Assembly (NCBI RefSeq): GCF_900604335.1
Contig: NZ_UWOD01000001.1
Span: forward strand, 1,366,521 to 1,430,520
Source: Intestinibacillus sp. Marseille-P6563
GTDB lineage: Bacteria; Bacillota; Clostridia; Oscillospirales; Butyricicoccaceae
Reading direction: 5' to 3'
DNA length: 64,000 bases
The notes below the pieces were generated by a model. That model had not been told where the DNA came from and searched no databases. It saw only the letters and a program-made list of their open reading frames with translations. This document shows, piece by piece, positions 16,933 through 23,834 of the stretch; positions within the stretch are counted from its first letter, which is position 1; each line of letters begins with the position of its first letter. The translations under genes were made by a program, and so were the position numbers.

Positions 16933-17670
16933 ATGAACAAAAATATAAAATATTCTCAAAACTTTTTAACGAGTGAAAAAGTACTCAACCAAATAATAAA
17001 ACAATTGAATTTAAAAGAAACCGATACCGTTTACGAAATTGGAACAGGTAAAGGGCATTTAACGACGAAACTGGCTAAAATAAGTAAACAGGTAACGTCT
17101 ATTGAATTAGACAGTCATCTATTCAACTTATCGTCAGAAAAATTAAAACTGAATACTCGTGTCACTTTAATTCACCAAGATATTCTACAGTTTCAATTCC
17201 CTAACAAACAGAGGTATAAAATTGTTGGGAGTATTCCTTACCATTTAAGCACACAAATTATTAAAAAAGTGGTTTTTGAAAGCCATGCGTCTGACATCTA
17301 TCTGATTGTTGAAGAAGGATTCTACAAGCGTACCTTGGATATTCACCGAACACTAGGGTTGCTCTTGCACACTCAAGTCTCGATTCAGCAATTGCTTAAG
17401 CTGCCAGCGGAATGCTTTCATCCTAAACCAAAAGTAAACAGTGTCTTAATAAAACTTACCCGCCATACCACAGATGTTCCAGATAAATATTGGAAGCTAT
17501 ATACGTACTTTGTTTCAAAATGGGTCAATCGAGAATATCGTCAACTGTTTACTAAAAATCAGTTTCATCAAGCAATGAAACACGCCAAAGTAAACAATTT
17601 AAGTACCGTTACTTATGAGCAAGTATTGTCTATTTTTAATAGTTATCTATTATTTAACGGGAGGAAATAA
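16933..17670 (+). CDS. erm(B): 23S rRNA (adenine-2058-N6)-dimethyltransferase ErmB
   Basis: 245 residues, the standard ErmB length. The N terminus [20 protein letters not shown] motif [12 protein letters not shown] (34-44) and catalytic motif IV GSIPYHL (99-105) are all intact. It dimethylates A2058 of 23S rRNA, giving resistance to macrolides, lincosamides and streptogramin B. The site AAGGAG lies ahead of the ATG. The upstream region lacks the leader-peptide attenuator. Low G+C and the surrounding Inc18 genes show recent transfer from an enterococcal or streptococcal plasmid. Confidence 0.98.
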
Positions 17671-17674
17671 TTCT

Positions 17675-17806
17675 ATGAGTCGCTTTTGTAAATTTGGAAA
17701 GTTACACGTTACTAAAGGGAATGTAGATAAATTATTAGGTATACTACTGACAGCTTCCAAGGAGCTAAAGAGGTCCCTAGCGCCTACGGGGAATTTGTAT
17801 CGATAA
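17675..17806 (+). CDS. Short ORF that accompanies erm(B)
   Basis: 43 residues (MSRFCKFGKLHVTKG...), starting four bases after the erm(B) stop with GGGAGG upstream. The same ORF follows erm(B) in Tn917 and Inc18 plasmids from memory. Its end overlaps the large inverted repeat at 17772-17838. Whether the peptide has a function is unknown; its site suggests it is at least translated. Confidence 0.65.
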   Translation: MSRFCKFGKLHVTKGNVDKLLGILLTASKELKRSLAPTGNLYR

Positions 17807-17838
17807 GGGGTACAAATTCCCACTAAGCGCTCGGGACC
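17772..17838 (+). terminator. Nested inverted repeat downstream of erm(B)
   Basis: Outer arms GGTCCCTAGCGC (17772-17783) and GCGCTCGGGACC (17827-17838) pair at 11 of 12 positions. The inner arms GGGAATTTGTA and TACAAATTCCC also pair. The structure would end or stabilise the erm(B) transcript and also marks the junction with the duplicated topoisomerase tail. Confidence 0.6.
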
Positions 17839-17840
17839 CC

Positions 17841-18100
17841 TTGTAGGAAAATGTCCTAAGTGTGGCAACAATATTGTATTAAAAAAATCGTTTTATGGTT
17901 GTTCAAATTATCCTGAATGTACCTTCACTTTAGCTGAACATTTTAGAAAGAAAAAACTCACCAAAACAAATGTAAAAGAATTACTAGAGGGAAAAGAAAC
18001 CCTGGTAAAAGGAATCAAAACGAAAGATAGAAAGTCCTACAATGCCGTTGTAAAAATCGGAGAAAAGGGATATATTGATTTTATCTCTTTTTCAAAATAA
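17841..18100 (+). pseudogene. Duplicated 3' end of the topoisomerase gene
   Basis: Repeats 16268-16527 with few changes: zinc-finger segment CPKCGN...CSNYPEC and the C-terminal VVKIGEKGYIDF block. No start codon belongs to it. The direct repeat continues through the terminator and first omega heptads (16268-16597 against 17841-18170, offset 1,573). erm(B) lies between the copies, so homologous recombination could delete it. Confidence 0.88.
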
Positions 18101-18135
18101 GCATAAAAGCCCTTTAAAGAGGGCTTTTATATATT

Positions 18136-18198
18136 AATCACAAATCACTTATCACAAATCACAAGTGATTAATCACAAATCACTTGTGATTTGTGATT
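18136..18198 (+). promoter_or_regulatory. Omega-operator heptad array 2 (delta promoter)
   Basis: At least eight (A/T)ATCAC(A/T) heptads in both orientations precede the delta gene by about 47 bases, matching the omega-controlled delta promoter of pSM19035. Confidence 0.85.
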
Positions 18199-18244
18199 CC
18201 TAATGATACAATATTACTATACAAAAAAAGAATGGGGCGTAGTT

Positions 18245-19099
18245 ATGGAGAAGGAAGAACTCAAAATACTTGAAGAATTAAGACGTATTTTAAACAGTAA
18301 AAATGAAGCGATTGTTATCTTAAACAATTATTTTAAAGGTGGTGTTGGAAAGTCAAAATTATCGACTATGTTTGCTTACTTGACAGACAAATTTAATTTA
18401 AAAGTTTTAATGATCGATAAGGACTTACAAGCAACATTGACAAAAGACTTAGCAAAAACATTTAAGGTAGAATTGCCACGTGTTAATTTTTATGAAGGAC
18501 TGAAAAATGGAAACTTGGCTTCTTCTATTGTTCATTTGACTGATAATTTAGACTTGATCCCTGGCACGTTTGATTTGATGTTACTGCCAAAATTAACTCG
18601 CTCATGGACTTTTGAAAATGAAAGTAGATTGCTTGCTACTCTTTTAGCACCTTTAAAAAGTGACTATGATCTCATTATTATTGATACTGTACCAACGCCA
18701 AGCGTTTATACAAATAATGCAATCGTGGCAAGTGATTACGTCATGATCCCTTTACAAGCAGAAGAAGAAAGTACAAACAACATTCAAAACTATATTTCCT
18801 ATTTGATTGATTTACAAGAACAGTTTAACCCTGGACTAGATATGATCGGTTTTGTTCCTTATTTAGTTGATACGGACAGCACAACGATAAAATCAAACCT
18901 GGAAGAACTGTACAAGCAACATAAAGAAGATAACTTGGTTTTCCAAAATATTATCAAGCGAAGTAATAAAGTAAGTACCTGGTCTAAAAACGGCATTACA
19001 GAACACAAAGGCTATGACAAAAAAGTTTTATCTATGTATGAGAACGTATTTTTTGAAATGCTTGAGCGAATCATTCAATTAGAAAACGAAAAAGAATAG
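18245..19099 (+). CDS. Delta protein, ParA-type partition ATPase of Inc18 plasmids
   Basis: 284 residues from ATG 18245, the exact length of pSM19035 delta; earlier in-frame codons are an extension. The deviant Walker A is YFKGGVGKSKLS (about residues 33-44), and Walker B is LIIIDTVPTP. Delta works with omega, bound to the heptad arrays as a centromere, to segregate plasmids. Both partners and the sites are intact here, but in an integrated element the system has no obvious job unless the region circularises. Confidence 0.93.
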   Translation: MEKEELKILEELRRILNSKNEAIVILNNYFKGGVGKSKLSTMFAYLTDKFNLKVLMIDKDLQATLTKDLAKTFKVELPRVNFYEGLKNGNLASSIVHLTDNLDLIPGTFDLMLLPKLTRSWTFENESRLLATLLAPLKSDYDLIIIDTVPTPSVYTNNAIVASDYVMIPLQAEEESTNNIQNYISYLIDLQEQFNPGLDMIGFVPYLVDTDSTTIKSNLEELYKQHKEDNLVFQNIIKRSNKVSTWSKNGITEHKGYDKKVLSMYENVFFEMLERIIQLENEKE

Positions 19100-19148
19100 A
19101 ATCACAAATCACAAGTGATTAATCACAAATCACTTGTGATTTGTGATT
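19099..19148 (+). promoter_or_regulatory. Omega-operator heptad array 3 (omega promoter)
   Basis: Tandem and inverted (A/T)ATCAC(A/T) heptads between delta and the intact omega gene. This is the autoregulated omega-epsilon-zeta promoter of the pSM19035 family. Confidence 0.85.
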
Positions 19149-19190
19149 GTTGATGATAAAATAAGAGTAAGAAGAAATAGAAAGAAGTGA

Positions 19191-19406
19191 GTGGTTGTGG
19201 GAAATTTAGGCGCACAAAAAGCAAAACGAAATGATACACCAATCAGTGCAAAAAAAGATATTATGGGGGATAAGACGGTTCGTGTTCGTGCTGACTTGCA
19301 CCATATTATAAAAATCGAAACAGCAAAGAATGGCGGAAACGTAAAAGAAGTTATGGATAAAGCCTTAGAAGAATATATTCGGAAATATTTACCTGACAAA
19401 CTTTAA
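19191..19406 (+). CDS. Omega repressor/partition protein (ribbon-helix-helix), intact
   Basis: 71 residues from a GTG start, the family length. Strand KTVRVRADLH supplies the DNA-reading ribbon, followed by two helices (HIIKIETAKNGG and VKEVMDKALEEYIRKYL). It binds the heptad arrays, represses delta and its own operon, and pairs with delta for partition. A truncated copy lies at 16647. It is followed by epsilon after 16 bases. Confidence 0.93.
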   Translation: MVVGNLGAQKAKRNDTPISAKKDIMGDKTVRVRADLHHIIKIETAKNGGNVKEVMDKALEEYIRKYLPDKL

Positions 19407-19422
19407 AAGGAGTGAAAATGAA

Positions 19423-19695
19423 ATGGCAGTTACTTATGAAAAAACATTTGAAATAGAGATCATTAACGAATTATCGGCAAGCGTTTATAATCGAGTATTA
19501 AACTATGTTTTGAATCATGAATTAAATAAAAATGACTCTCAATTATTGGAAGTCAATTTATTAAACCAATTAAAGCTTGCAAAACGTGTAAATCTTTTTG
19601 ATTATTCTTTAGAAGAATTACAAGCCGTTCATGAGTATTGGCGGTCAATGAATCGCTATTCAAAACAAGTTTTGAATAAAGAGAAAGTGGCTTAA
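19423..19695 (+). CDS. Epsilon antitoxin
   Basis: 90 residues, matching pSM19035 epsilon: it begins [20 protein letters not shown] and is largely helical. In the native system it blocks the ATP site of zeta. Here the cognate toxin is broken, so epsilon is an orphan antitoxin. It could still neutralise zeta from another plasmid. Confidence 0.92.
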   Translation: MAVTYEKTFEIEIINELSASVYNRVLNYVLNHELNKNDSQLLEVNLLNQLKLAKRVNLFDYSLEELQAVHEYWRSMNRYSKQVLNKEKVA

Positions 19696-19696
19696 T

Positions 19697-19855
19697 ATGG
19701 CAAATATAGTCAATTTTACTGACAAACAATTTGAAAATCGCTTAAATGATAATTTAGAAGAATTGGTTCAAGGAAAAAAAGCGGTTGAATCGCCAACCGC
19801 TTTTTTACTTGGTGGGCAACCAGGGTCAGGGAAAACGAGTTTGCGAAGAAGATGA
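19697..19855 (+). pseudogene. Zeta toxin, N-terminal remnant
   Basis: 52 codons: [16 protein letters not shown] through the Walker [13 protein letters not shown], then a stop three codons later. Intact zeta has 287 residues and kills by phosphorylating UDP-N-acetylglucosamine. All substrate-binding residues are lost. The break lies about 60 bases before kinase copy 2, so the recombination that brought in that gene probably removed zeta. Confidence 0.9.
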
Positions 19856-19906
19856 TTGAGCAGGCAGGAACAAAGTGATAAATTCAAATTGTGAGGGAAA
19901 ATATAG

Positions 19907-20452
19907 ATGAATCAAGGAAGAATTATTGTGATTACAGGCTCACCGGGGACAGGAAAAACAACAACTGCGTCAATTGTCGCAAAGGAATCAGATATGGATA
20001 AATCAGTGCATATGCACACCGATGACTTTTTTCATTACTTAAGCAAAGGCGCAATACCACCACATTTGCCAGAATCCAACAAGCAAAATCTGGTTGTCAT
20101 TGAAGCCTTTTTAGAGGCTGCAAAGCGATATGCTCGTGGCGGATATGATGTAATTGTAGATGGGATTGTCGGGCCATGGTTTTTGGAGCCATGGAAAGCT
20201 CTTGCCCAAGAAGATTACGAGGTACACTATATTGTATTAAGAGCGAGTAAAAAAGAAACTATGAAGCGAGCTGTGGAACGCTCAAAATTAGATAGAAAAA
20301 CAAATATTGAATTAGTGGAAACAATGTGGGAGCAATTTTCCGGTTTGGGAGTATATGAATCAAATGTCATAGACACAACTACATTCACAATTAAAGATAC
20401 GGTTTCCGCAATAAAAGAAAGAGTTGCATGTGGGACGTCTTTACTATCTTAG
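19907..20452 (+). CDS. P-loop kinase (zeta/CPT-like AAA_33 fold), copy 2
   Basis: 181 residues, about 90% identical to copy 1 at 12599. Walker A ITGSPGTGKTTTAS and the HTDDFFHYLSKGAIPP and VDGIVGPWFLEPW motifs are unchanged. Differences are scattered and mostly conservative (for example GIYESN to GVYESN), so both copies appear under constraint and diverged before coming together. It is not derived from the adjacent zeta remnant: the sequences around Walker A differ. Function unknown; a small-molecule phosphotransferase is the best guess. Confidence 0.75.
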   Translation: MNQGRIIVITGSPGTGKTTTASIVAKESDMDKSVHMHTDDFFHYLSKGAIPPHLPESNKQNLVVIEAFLEAAKRYARGGYDVIVDGIVGPWFLEPWKALAQEDYEVHYIVLRASKKETMKRAVERSKLDRKTNIELVETMWEQFSGLGVYESNVIDTTTFTIKDTVSAIKERVACGTSLLS

Positions 20453-20549
20453 ACATTCCCATTTGTCAGGAAGATAGCAAAGCCAGCCGAGCCAGTCAAC
20501 GGTCAAGATGAACGGCGCATTGAAGTGCTCCCCAAAAGTTGGACAAAAG

Positions 20550-21398
20550 TTATGCGGCAAAGCCATTTTGAATTCTGTATTGGACAGGACTTAACCCATT
20601 CAATTTTTCTTTGATTCGGTTATGGTTATAGTATTCAAGATAAGCGATCAGTTCCTGGCAGAACTCGTCTAATGATTGGAACGTCCGCAGGTATAGCAGT
20701 TCCGATTTTAACAGTCCGAAGAAGTTTTCCATAACCGCATTGTCCAGACAGTTTCCCTTTCTGGACATACTTTGCCGAATGCCTTTTTCTAACAGTCTTT
20801 TTTGATACCTGACGTTCTGATATTGCCAGCCCTGATCCGAATGAAGGATCAGCCCGCTGCTGTCCGGGAGCCGGGAGAATGCTTTATCCAGCATCTCATC
20901 CACCTGGCGGTAATTAGCCCGTTCACTGATGGCATAGCTGATGATCTCACCATTATACAGGTCAAGCACAGGAGAAAGATAAAGTTTGTTTCCAAACAGG
21001 GAAAACTCAGTCACATCAGTTACCCATTTCTGATTCGGCCTTTCCGCATGGAAATCTCTAGCCAGTAGATTTGGTGCAATCTTGCCGACTTCTCCACGGT
21101 AAGAACGATACTTTTTCATTCGTACCATACATTTTAGGCCTGACTCCTTCATCAGCTTTTGTACCGTCTTGTGGTTCAGACAAAAGCCTCTGTTGCGTAA
21201 TTCCATACCAATCCGCCGATACCCGTACCGGCCTTGATTCTCCTGATAAATTGCTATGATTTCCGCCCTTTCTTTTGCGTATTTATCCACAGCATTGGCT
21301 TTCCGGGAATGATAGTAGTATGTACTTCGGGGAATGCCGGCCAGTTTAAGTAATGCTGCCAGAGGATAATCACGCCTTAATTCTGTAACAGCAGCCAC
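20550..21398 (-). CDS. IS3-family transposase OrfB (DDE integrase domain)
   Basis: 282 residues from an internal GTG; in the active transposase it is the C-terminal part of a frameshift fusion. An HTH_21 segment (RYGYRRIGMELRNRG) precedes the rve domain: WVTDVTEF supplies the first Asp, LHSDQGWQY the second, and NAVMENFFGLLKSEL the Glu. The reading frame is open upstream to the slip site in orfA, so an OrfAB fusion can form. Confidence 0.93.
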   Translation of the reverse strand: MAAVTELRRDYPLAALLKLAGIPRSTYYYHSRKANAVDKYAKERAEIIAIYQENQGRYGYRRIGMELRNRGFCLNHKTVQKLMKESGLKCMVRMKKYRSYRGEVGKIAPNLLARDFHAERPNQKWVTDVTEFSLFGNKLYLSPVLDLYNGEIISYAISERANYRQVDEMLDKAFSRLPDSSGLILHSDQGWQYQNVRYQKRLLEKGIRQSMSRKGNCLDNAVMENFFGLLKSELLYLRTFQSLDEFCQELIAYLEYYNHNRIKEKLNGLSPVQYRIQNGFAA

Positions 21399-21406
21399 AA
21401 CATCGC

Positions 21407-21916
21407 TTATTCGGGTTCTTCCCGCTTCTGAATTAAGGCGTTTAATTTTTTTAGGTAATCATTCTCCATTCTCAACCGGTAATTTTCTTCTGACAGCCGC
21501 TTGTTTTCCTGTTGCAGCTCCGACTGTTCCTGCTTCTTTTGTCGTTTTTCGCTACCTTTTGTCGCCTGCTTTTTCATAAGTCCCCGTGCACCTTCCTTTT
21601 GGAATTTCTTCTCCCACCGGCACACTGTTACAACATCAAGGCAAAAGTGCATAGCTGTCTGTGTACAGGATAAGTGATGTTCCTGCTTGTATTGTAACAC
21701 TTTTAGGCGAAACTCGCCATCAAAGCCTTTTTGTCGGCCAACCAGATTTCTGCTTAGAAGTCCTTTTGCACCATGCAGCTTATACAAGTTTACCCATTTT
21801 TCAATCGGCGTACAGGATACGCAAAATTTCTCGGATGCCTCTTTGCGTGTATGCCCTTCCAGTACATACTGAACAACTGCTAATTTTAATTCCTCACTGA
21901 ACAATTCTTTTCCCAT
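21407..21916 (-). CDS. IS3-family OrfA with -1 frameshift site
   Basis: 169 residues from ATG 21916 (MGKELFSEELKLAVVQYVLEG); the open frame continues past the IS end, so that extension is not used. Two HTH units (residues 1-60 and 61-115) and a C-terminal leucine-zipper-like coiled coil (EQSELQQENKRLSEENYRLR) are typical. The heptamer A-AAA-AAA at 21446-21452 is in the right phase for -1 slippage; the shifted frame has no stop before orfB. Confidence 0.92.
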   Translation of the reverse strand: MGKELFSEELKLAVVQYVLEGHTRKEASEKFCVSCTPIEKWVNLYKLHGAKGLLSRNLVGRQKGFDGEFRLKVLQYKQEHHLSCTQTAMHFCLDVVTVCRWEKKFQKEGARGLMKKQATKGSEKRQKKQEQSELQQENKRLSEENYRLRMENDYLKKLNALIQKREEPE

Positions 21917-21966
21917 AGATTTCTGCACCCCTTTCGTTGACTTTCTTGTCCAACTTTTGGGGTGCA

Positions 21967-22617
21967 GTTCACATTTCATGCGCCGCCGTTGACAGTCACG
22001 CCCGTCTTTGCTAAAAAGTAATCAAGGCGGGAAAGCCCTAAAATGGCTTCCCGCCCATTTCAATTTTTAGAAAAGAAACGCTCCAAAATCAGAAAGAGAG
22101 CGGCCAAGCACTTTGAGGGATTGGCCGCCTTGTCCACCCATTCAGCGGGACAGCGGGCGGAGGTCAAGGCCGGGTGTAAACCCGTTCATTTCAGCCTTGA
22201 CGGTTGCCCGCTGTCCTGCTACTTTTCCGGGAGTGTGGCCACAACTTCGGGACACTTTGTCCACAAGTCGGAGCGTAGGACGAGGGACGGGGGCTTTCAT
22301 ATACCTGCCGCCGTTCTCTGAAAACAGCCCGATTTTTCGCTCATTCCCATTCGCAAAAATTCAGCCTGTTTTCCTGCCGGAGCAAACAGGGCGCATGAAG
22401 CACCGCACCCCGTTTTCCACGCCAGCCACGCCAGCAGGTATAACACACTACACTTTGCTTCGCAAAGTCGTGTGCCAAATGGGGGCTTTGCCCCCTTTGG
22501 AAACCCCCACAAGAAAAGGCGGTACGCTACCCCTCCACGGGGCGCATACCGCCTTTTCTTGTTATCCAGCCCTCCGGCTGTATCGGTTGAGCAAAAGTCA
22601 GCATGGGATTGGTGTGG
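21967..22617. other. Gene-poor right arm of the element with strong secondary structures
   Basis: No convincing gene. Structures: arms GGACAGCGGGC (22148-22158) and GCCCGCTGTCC (22206-22216) with inner arms GTCAAGGC/GCCTTGAC (22163-22170/22194-22201); an ACTTCGGGACA segment at 22232 resembling 12313; small hairpins TTTGC-TTC-GCAAA and GGGGGC-TTT-GCCCCC near 22460-22490; and a 16-bp perfect repeat ACAAGAAAAGGCGGTA (22509-22524) with its complement at 22547-22562. Such stacks of hairpins are common at oriT or replication origins of mobilizable elements. Confidence 0.5.
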
Positions 22618-22637
22618 TATCTTTAATTATGTGAAAC
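22618..22637 (-). repeat. Right terminal inverted repeat of the Tn4451-like element
   Basis: On the minus strand GTTTCACATAATTAAAGATA. It pairs with the left repeat at 8173-8192 (18 of 20). CCG of the target follows at 22639-22641. Confidence 0.85.
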
Positions 22638-22638
22638 T

Positions 22639-22751
22639 CCGCTTTCCCATTTTGAAATGGCTGTTCTTGATACATATAATTGCTCCGCAAGTTGTTCCTG
22701 CGTTAAGTTCTTTCCAGTCCTAAGCTGTTGTAGCTTTTCATTAAATTCCAT
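22639..22751 (-). pseudogene. XRE regulator with membrane domain, 5' part (split gene)
   Basis: The ATG at 22751 starts an HTH domain: NLTQEQLAEQLYVSRTAISK (residues 15-34), then WESG at the break. Within the element the frame adds only VSHN and stops at 22623, giving a 42-residue HTH stub. The missing remainder is at 7662-8172. The ATG lies inside the last codons of the upstream 65-residue HTH gene, so the two are translationally coupled. The stub keeps recognition helices but no dimerisation or membrane part. Confidence 0.88.
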
Positions 22752-22938
22752 GATTCTCCTCCTGTTTGTTCCTTGTTTTCATACGTCCATCAACGGGTTT
22801 TTCTGCATCTTTTGGTATCATCCATGCACGACCAAATTTTTCAGTTCCGTCAATGCGATTTTCCTCACATAATTTTTGTATCCGTCTTTCCGATATGCCC
22901 CATTTTTCAGAAGCGGCTTTCACAGAAATGTAATTCAT
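22741..22938 (-). CDS. Small HTH (excisionase/MerR-like) DNA-binding protein
   Basis: 65 residues from ATG 22938, with AAAGGAAG upstream; the longer in-frame extension is hydrophobic noise. YISVKAASEKWGISERRIQKL (residues 3-23) is the helix-turn-helix; FGRAWMIPKDAEKP is the wing. The pattern is common to small regulators in Clostridial conjugative elements. Its stop overlaps the start of the split XRE gene. It is transcribed divergently from the XRE gene at 23104 across a 165-base region with repeated ATGATAT sites. Confidence 0.85.
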   Translation of the reverse strand: MNYISVKAASEKWGISERRIQKLCEENRIDGTEKFGRAWMIPKDAEKPVDGRMKTRNKQEENHGI

Positions 22939-23059
22939 AATATCAACTTCCTTTCGCAAAGAGTATATAATTATTATATACGGAATGACGAATAATAGCA
23001 AGTTTCTCTCCACTAATACGAAATTATACACTACTAAACATAAAATCATACTTCGTTCA

Positions 23060-23100
23060 AATATCATCACCCGAAATGTACAATGATATAGGATGATATT
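23060..23100. promoter_or_regulatory. Operator-like repeats in the divergent HTH/XRE region
   Basis: AATATCATC (23060-23068) and GATGATATT (23092-23100) are an exact inverted repeat; a further ATGATAT occurs at 23083-23089. They end three bases before the ATG of the XRE gene at 23104. Binding by that XRE protein is likely but inferred. Confidence 0.6.
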
Positions 23101-23103
23101 AAA

Positions 23104-23457
23104 ATGTACCAAGATGAAAGAAAACTTGATTTTAAGCCGTTAGGTATAGCGATAAAAAAAGCTCGGGAAGCAAAAGGGTGGACACAGGAATATCTTGCCC
23201 AACTGGTAGACCTTACGCCACGCTCTATTATGTATATAGAGAACAGGGGGCAGCACCCAAGGCTTAACAAATTTTATCTCATTACTACCTTGCTTGACAT
23301 CTCTGTAGACCAGTTCTTTTTTCCATGCAATGAAGATGGCGACAACAATCGCCGCAAACAAGTTGATGTACTGTTGAATGATATGGAAGAAAAGGAGCTT
23401 ATCGTGATGGAAGCTACGGCTCAAGGCTTGAAAAAGGCAAGAGAAACTGCGGAATAA
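23104..23457 (+). CDS. XRE-family regulator
   Basis: 117 residues. The HTH is GWTQEYLAQLVDLTPRSIMY (about residues 25-44); TTLLDISVDQFFFP ends the domain, and a 45-residue helical tail follows. Similar single-domain repressors control Tn1549-like elements. It is divergent from the small HTH gene and convergent with 23538-23834, separated from it by a bidirectional terminator. Confidence 0.88.
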   Translation: MYQDERKLDFKPLGIAIKKAREAKGWTQEYLAQLVDLTPRSIMYIENRGQHPRLNKFYLITTLLDISVDQFFFPCNEDGDNNRRKQVDVLLNDMEEKELIVMEATAQGLKKARETAE

Positions 23458-23489
23458 TTAACGCTGTTTTCGTAAGCCAAGCCAACTGA

Positions 23490-23526
23490 AAAAAGTGCGA
23501 CACCTACACAGGCTATCGCACTTTTT
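23490..23526. terminator. Bidirectional intrinsic terminator
   Basis: AAAAAGTGCGA (23490-23500) and TCGCACTTTTT (23516-23526) are exact complements. It serves the XRE gene on the plus strand and the 98-residue gene ending at 23538 on the minus strand. Confidence 0.85.
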
Positions 23527-23537
23527 AGGTTATTTTT

Positions 23538-23834
23538 TTATTCTCCACACAAATCATAAAGCTGTTCACATCGGTTTTGAATATCTAAGATTTCTGTTTC
23601 GGTTAAACTCCTGCGGTTATGAGTAAGTTGTTGCTCTAAAAAATCACGATAGCCATCAAGTAAGGCATCCCGTAAAAGCTCGGGGGCTTTGCAATGTTCC
23701 ACACCAAACCATTGCTCATCTTTTTCATCCCAAATCATAACGGTGTATCCTCGCTTAGTGTTCACCACCTCCAAAACACTATCTTTATTTAGGTAATCGT
23801 TGAATACTTCTAAAACCTTTTCAAAGGTCATCAT
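23538..23834 (-). CDS. Small conserved element protein, paralogue of 28639-28944
   Basis: 98 residues; the alternative start is the second Met at 23831. The N terminus TFEKVLEVFNDYL matches TFEKVLEIFREYL of the 101-residue protein at 28639. Both then have a short beta-rich stretch (GYTVMIWD against GYLRVTW), a central EL(L/F)xxxLLxxYR segment and an acidic end. I do not recognise a named family. The two copies flank the relaxase and AbiE region, suggesting an old duplication within the conjugative element. Confidence 0.75.
   Translation of the reverse strand: MMTFEKVLEVFNDYLNKDSVLEVVNTKRGYTVMIWDEKDEQWFGVEHCKAPELLRDALLDGYRDFLEQQLTHNRRSLTETEILDIQNRCEQLYDLCGE

Larger units (their letters stand above)
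20526..21966 (-). mobile_element. IS3-family insertion sequence, 1,441 bp
   Basis: Ends TGCTCCCCAAAAGTTGGACA (from 20526) and TGCACCCCAAAAGTTGGACA (complement ending at 21966) are inverted repeats with one mismatch in 20. It contains orfA and orfB on the minus strand in relative -1 frames, with an A-heptamer slip site. No target duplication is evident (flanks GAAG and GTTC). Both ORFs are open, so it could be active. Confidence 0.9.
8170..22641. mobile_element. Tn4451-like integrative mobilizable element, 14,469 bp, inserted in an XRE regulator gene
   Basis: Bounded by a shared CCG (8170-8172 and 22639-22641) and by inverted ends GTATCACATACTTAAAGATA (8173-8192) and the complement of 22618-22637, 18 of 20 matching. 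The large serine recombinase ends 30 bases from the left end. Cargo and mobility genes in order: recombinase, TnpW, MobV relaxase, RepA, Cys-rich VLP protein, kinase 1, XRE, GNAT, the Inc18-derived erm(B) block, kinase 2 and an IS3-family element. Removing the element and one CCG restores the target gene frame, which is strong internal proof of the borders. Large serine recombinases usually make very short duplications such as this. Confidence 0.9.

Noticed and set aside
16563..19148. CRISPR-like array from the repeated ATCACAAAT units
   Set aside because: Units are unspaced seven-base operators of the omega type, with no spacers.
19907..20452. Kinase copy 2 as the displaced remainder of zeta toxin
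   Set aside because: It has its own start and complete Walker A, and its sequence around that motif differs from zeta.
20520..21972. Target-site duplication of the IS3-family element
   Set aside because: Flanks GAAG and GTTC do not match, so no duplication can be claimed.
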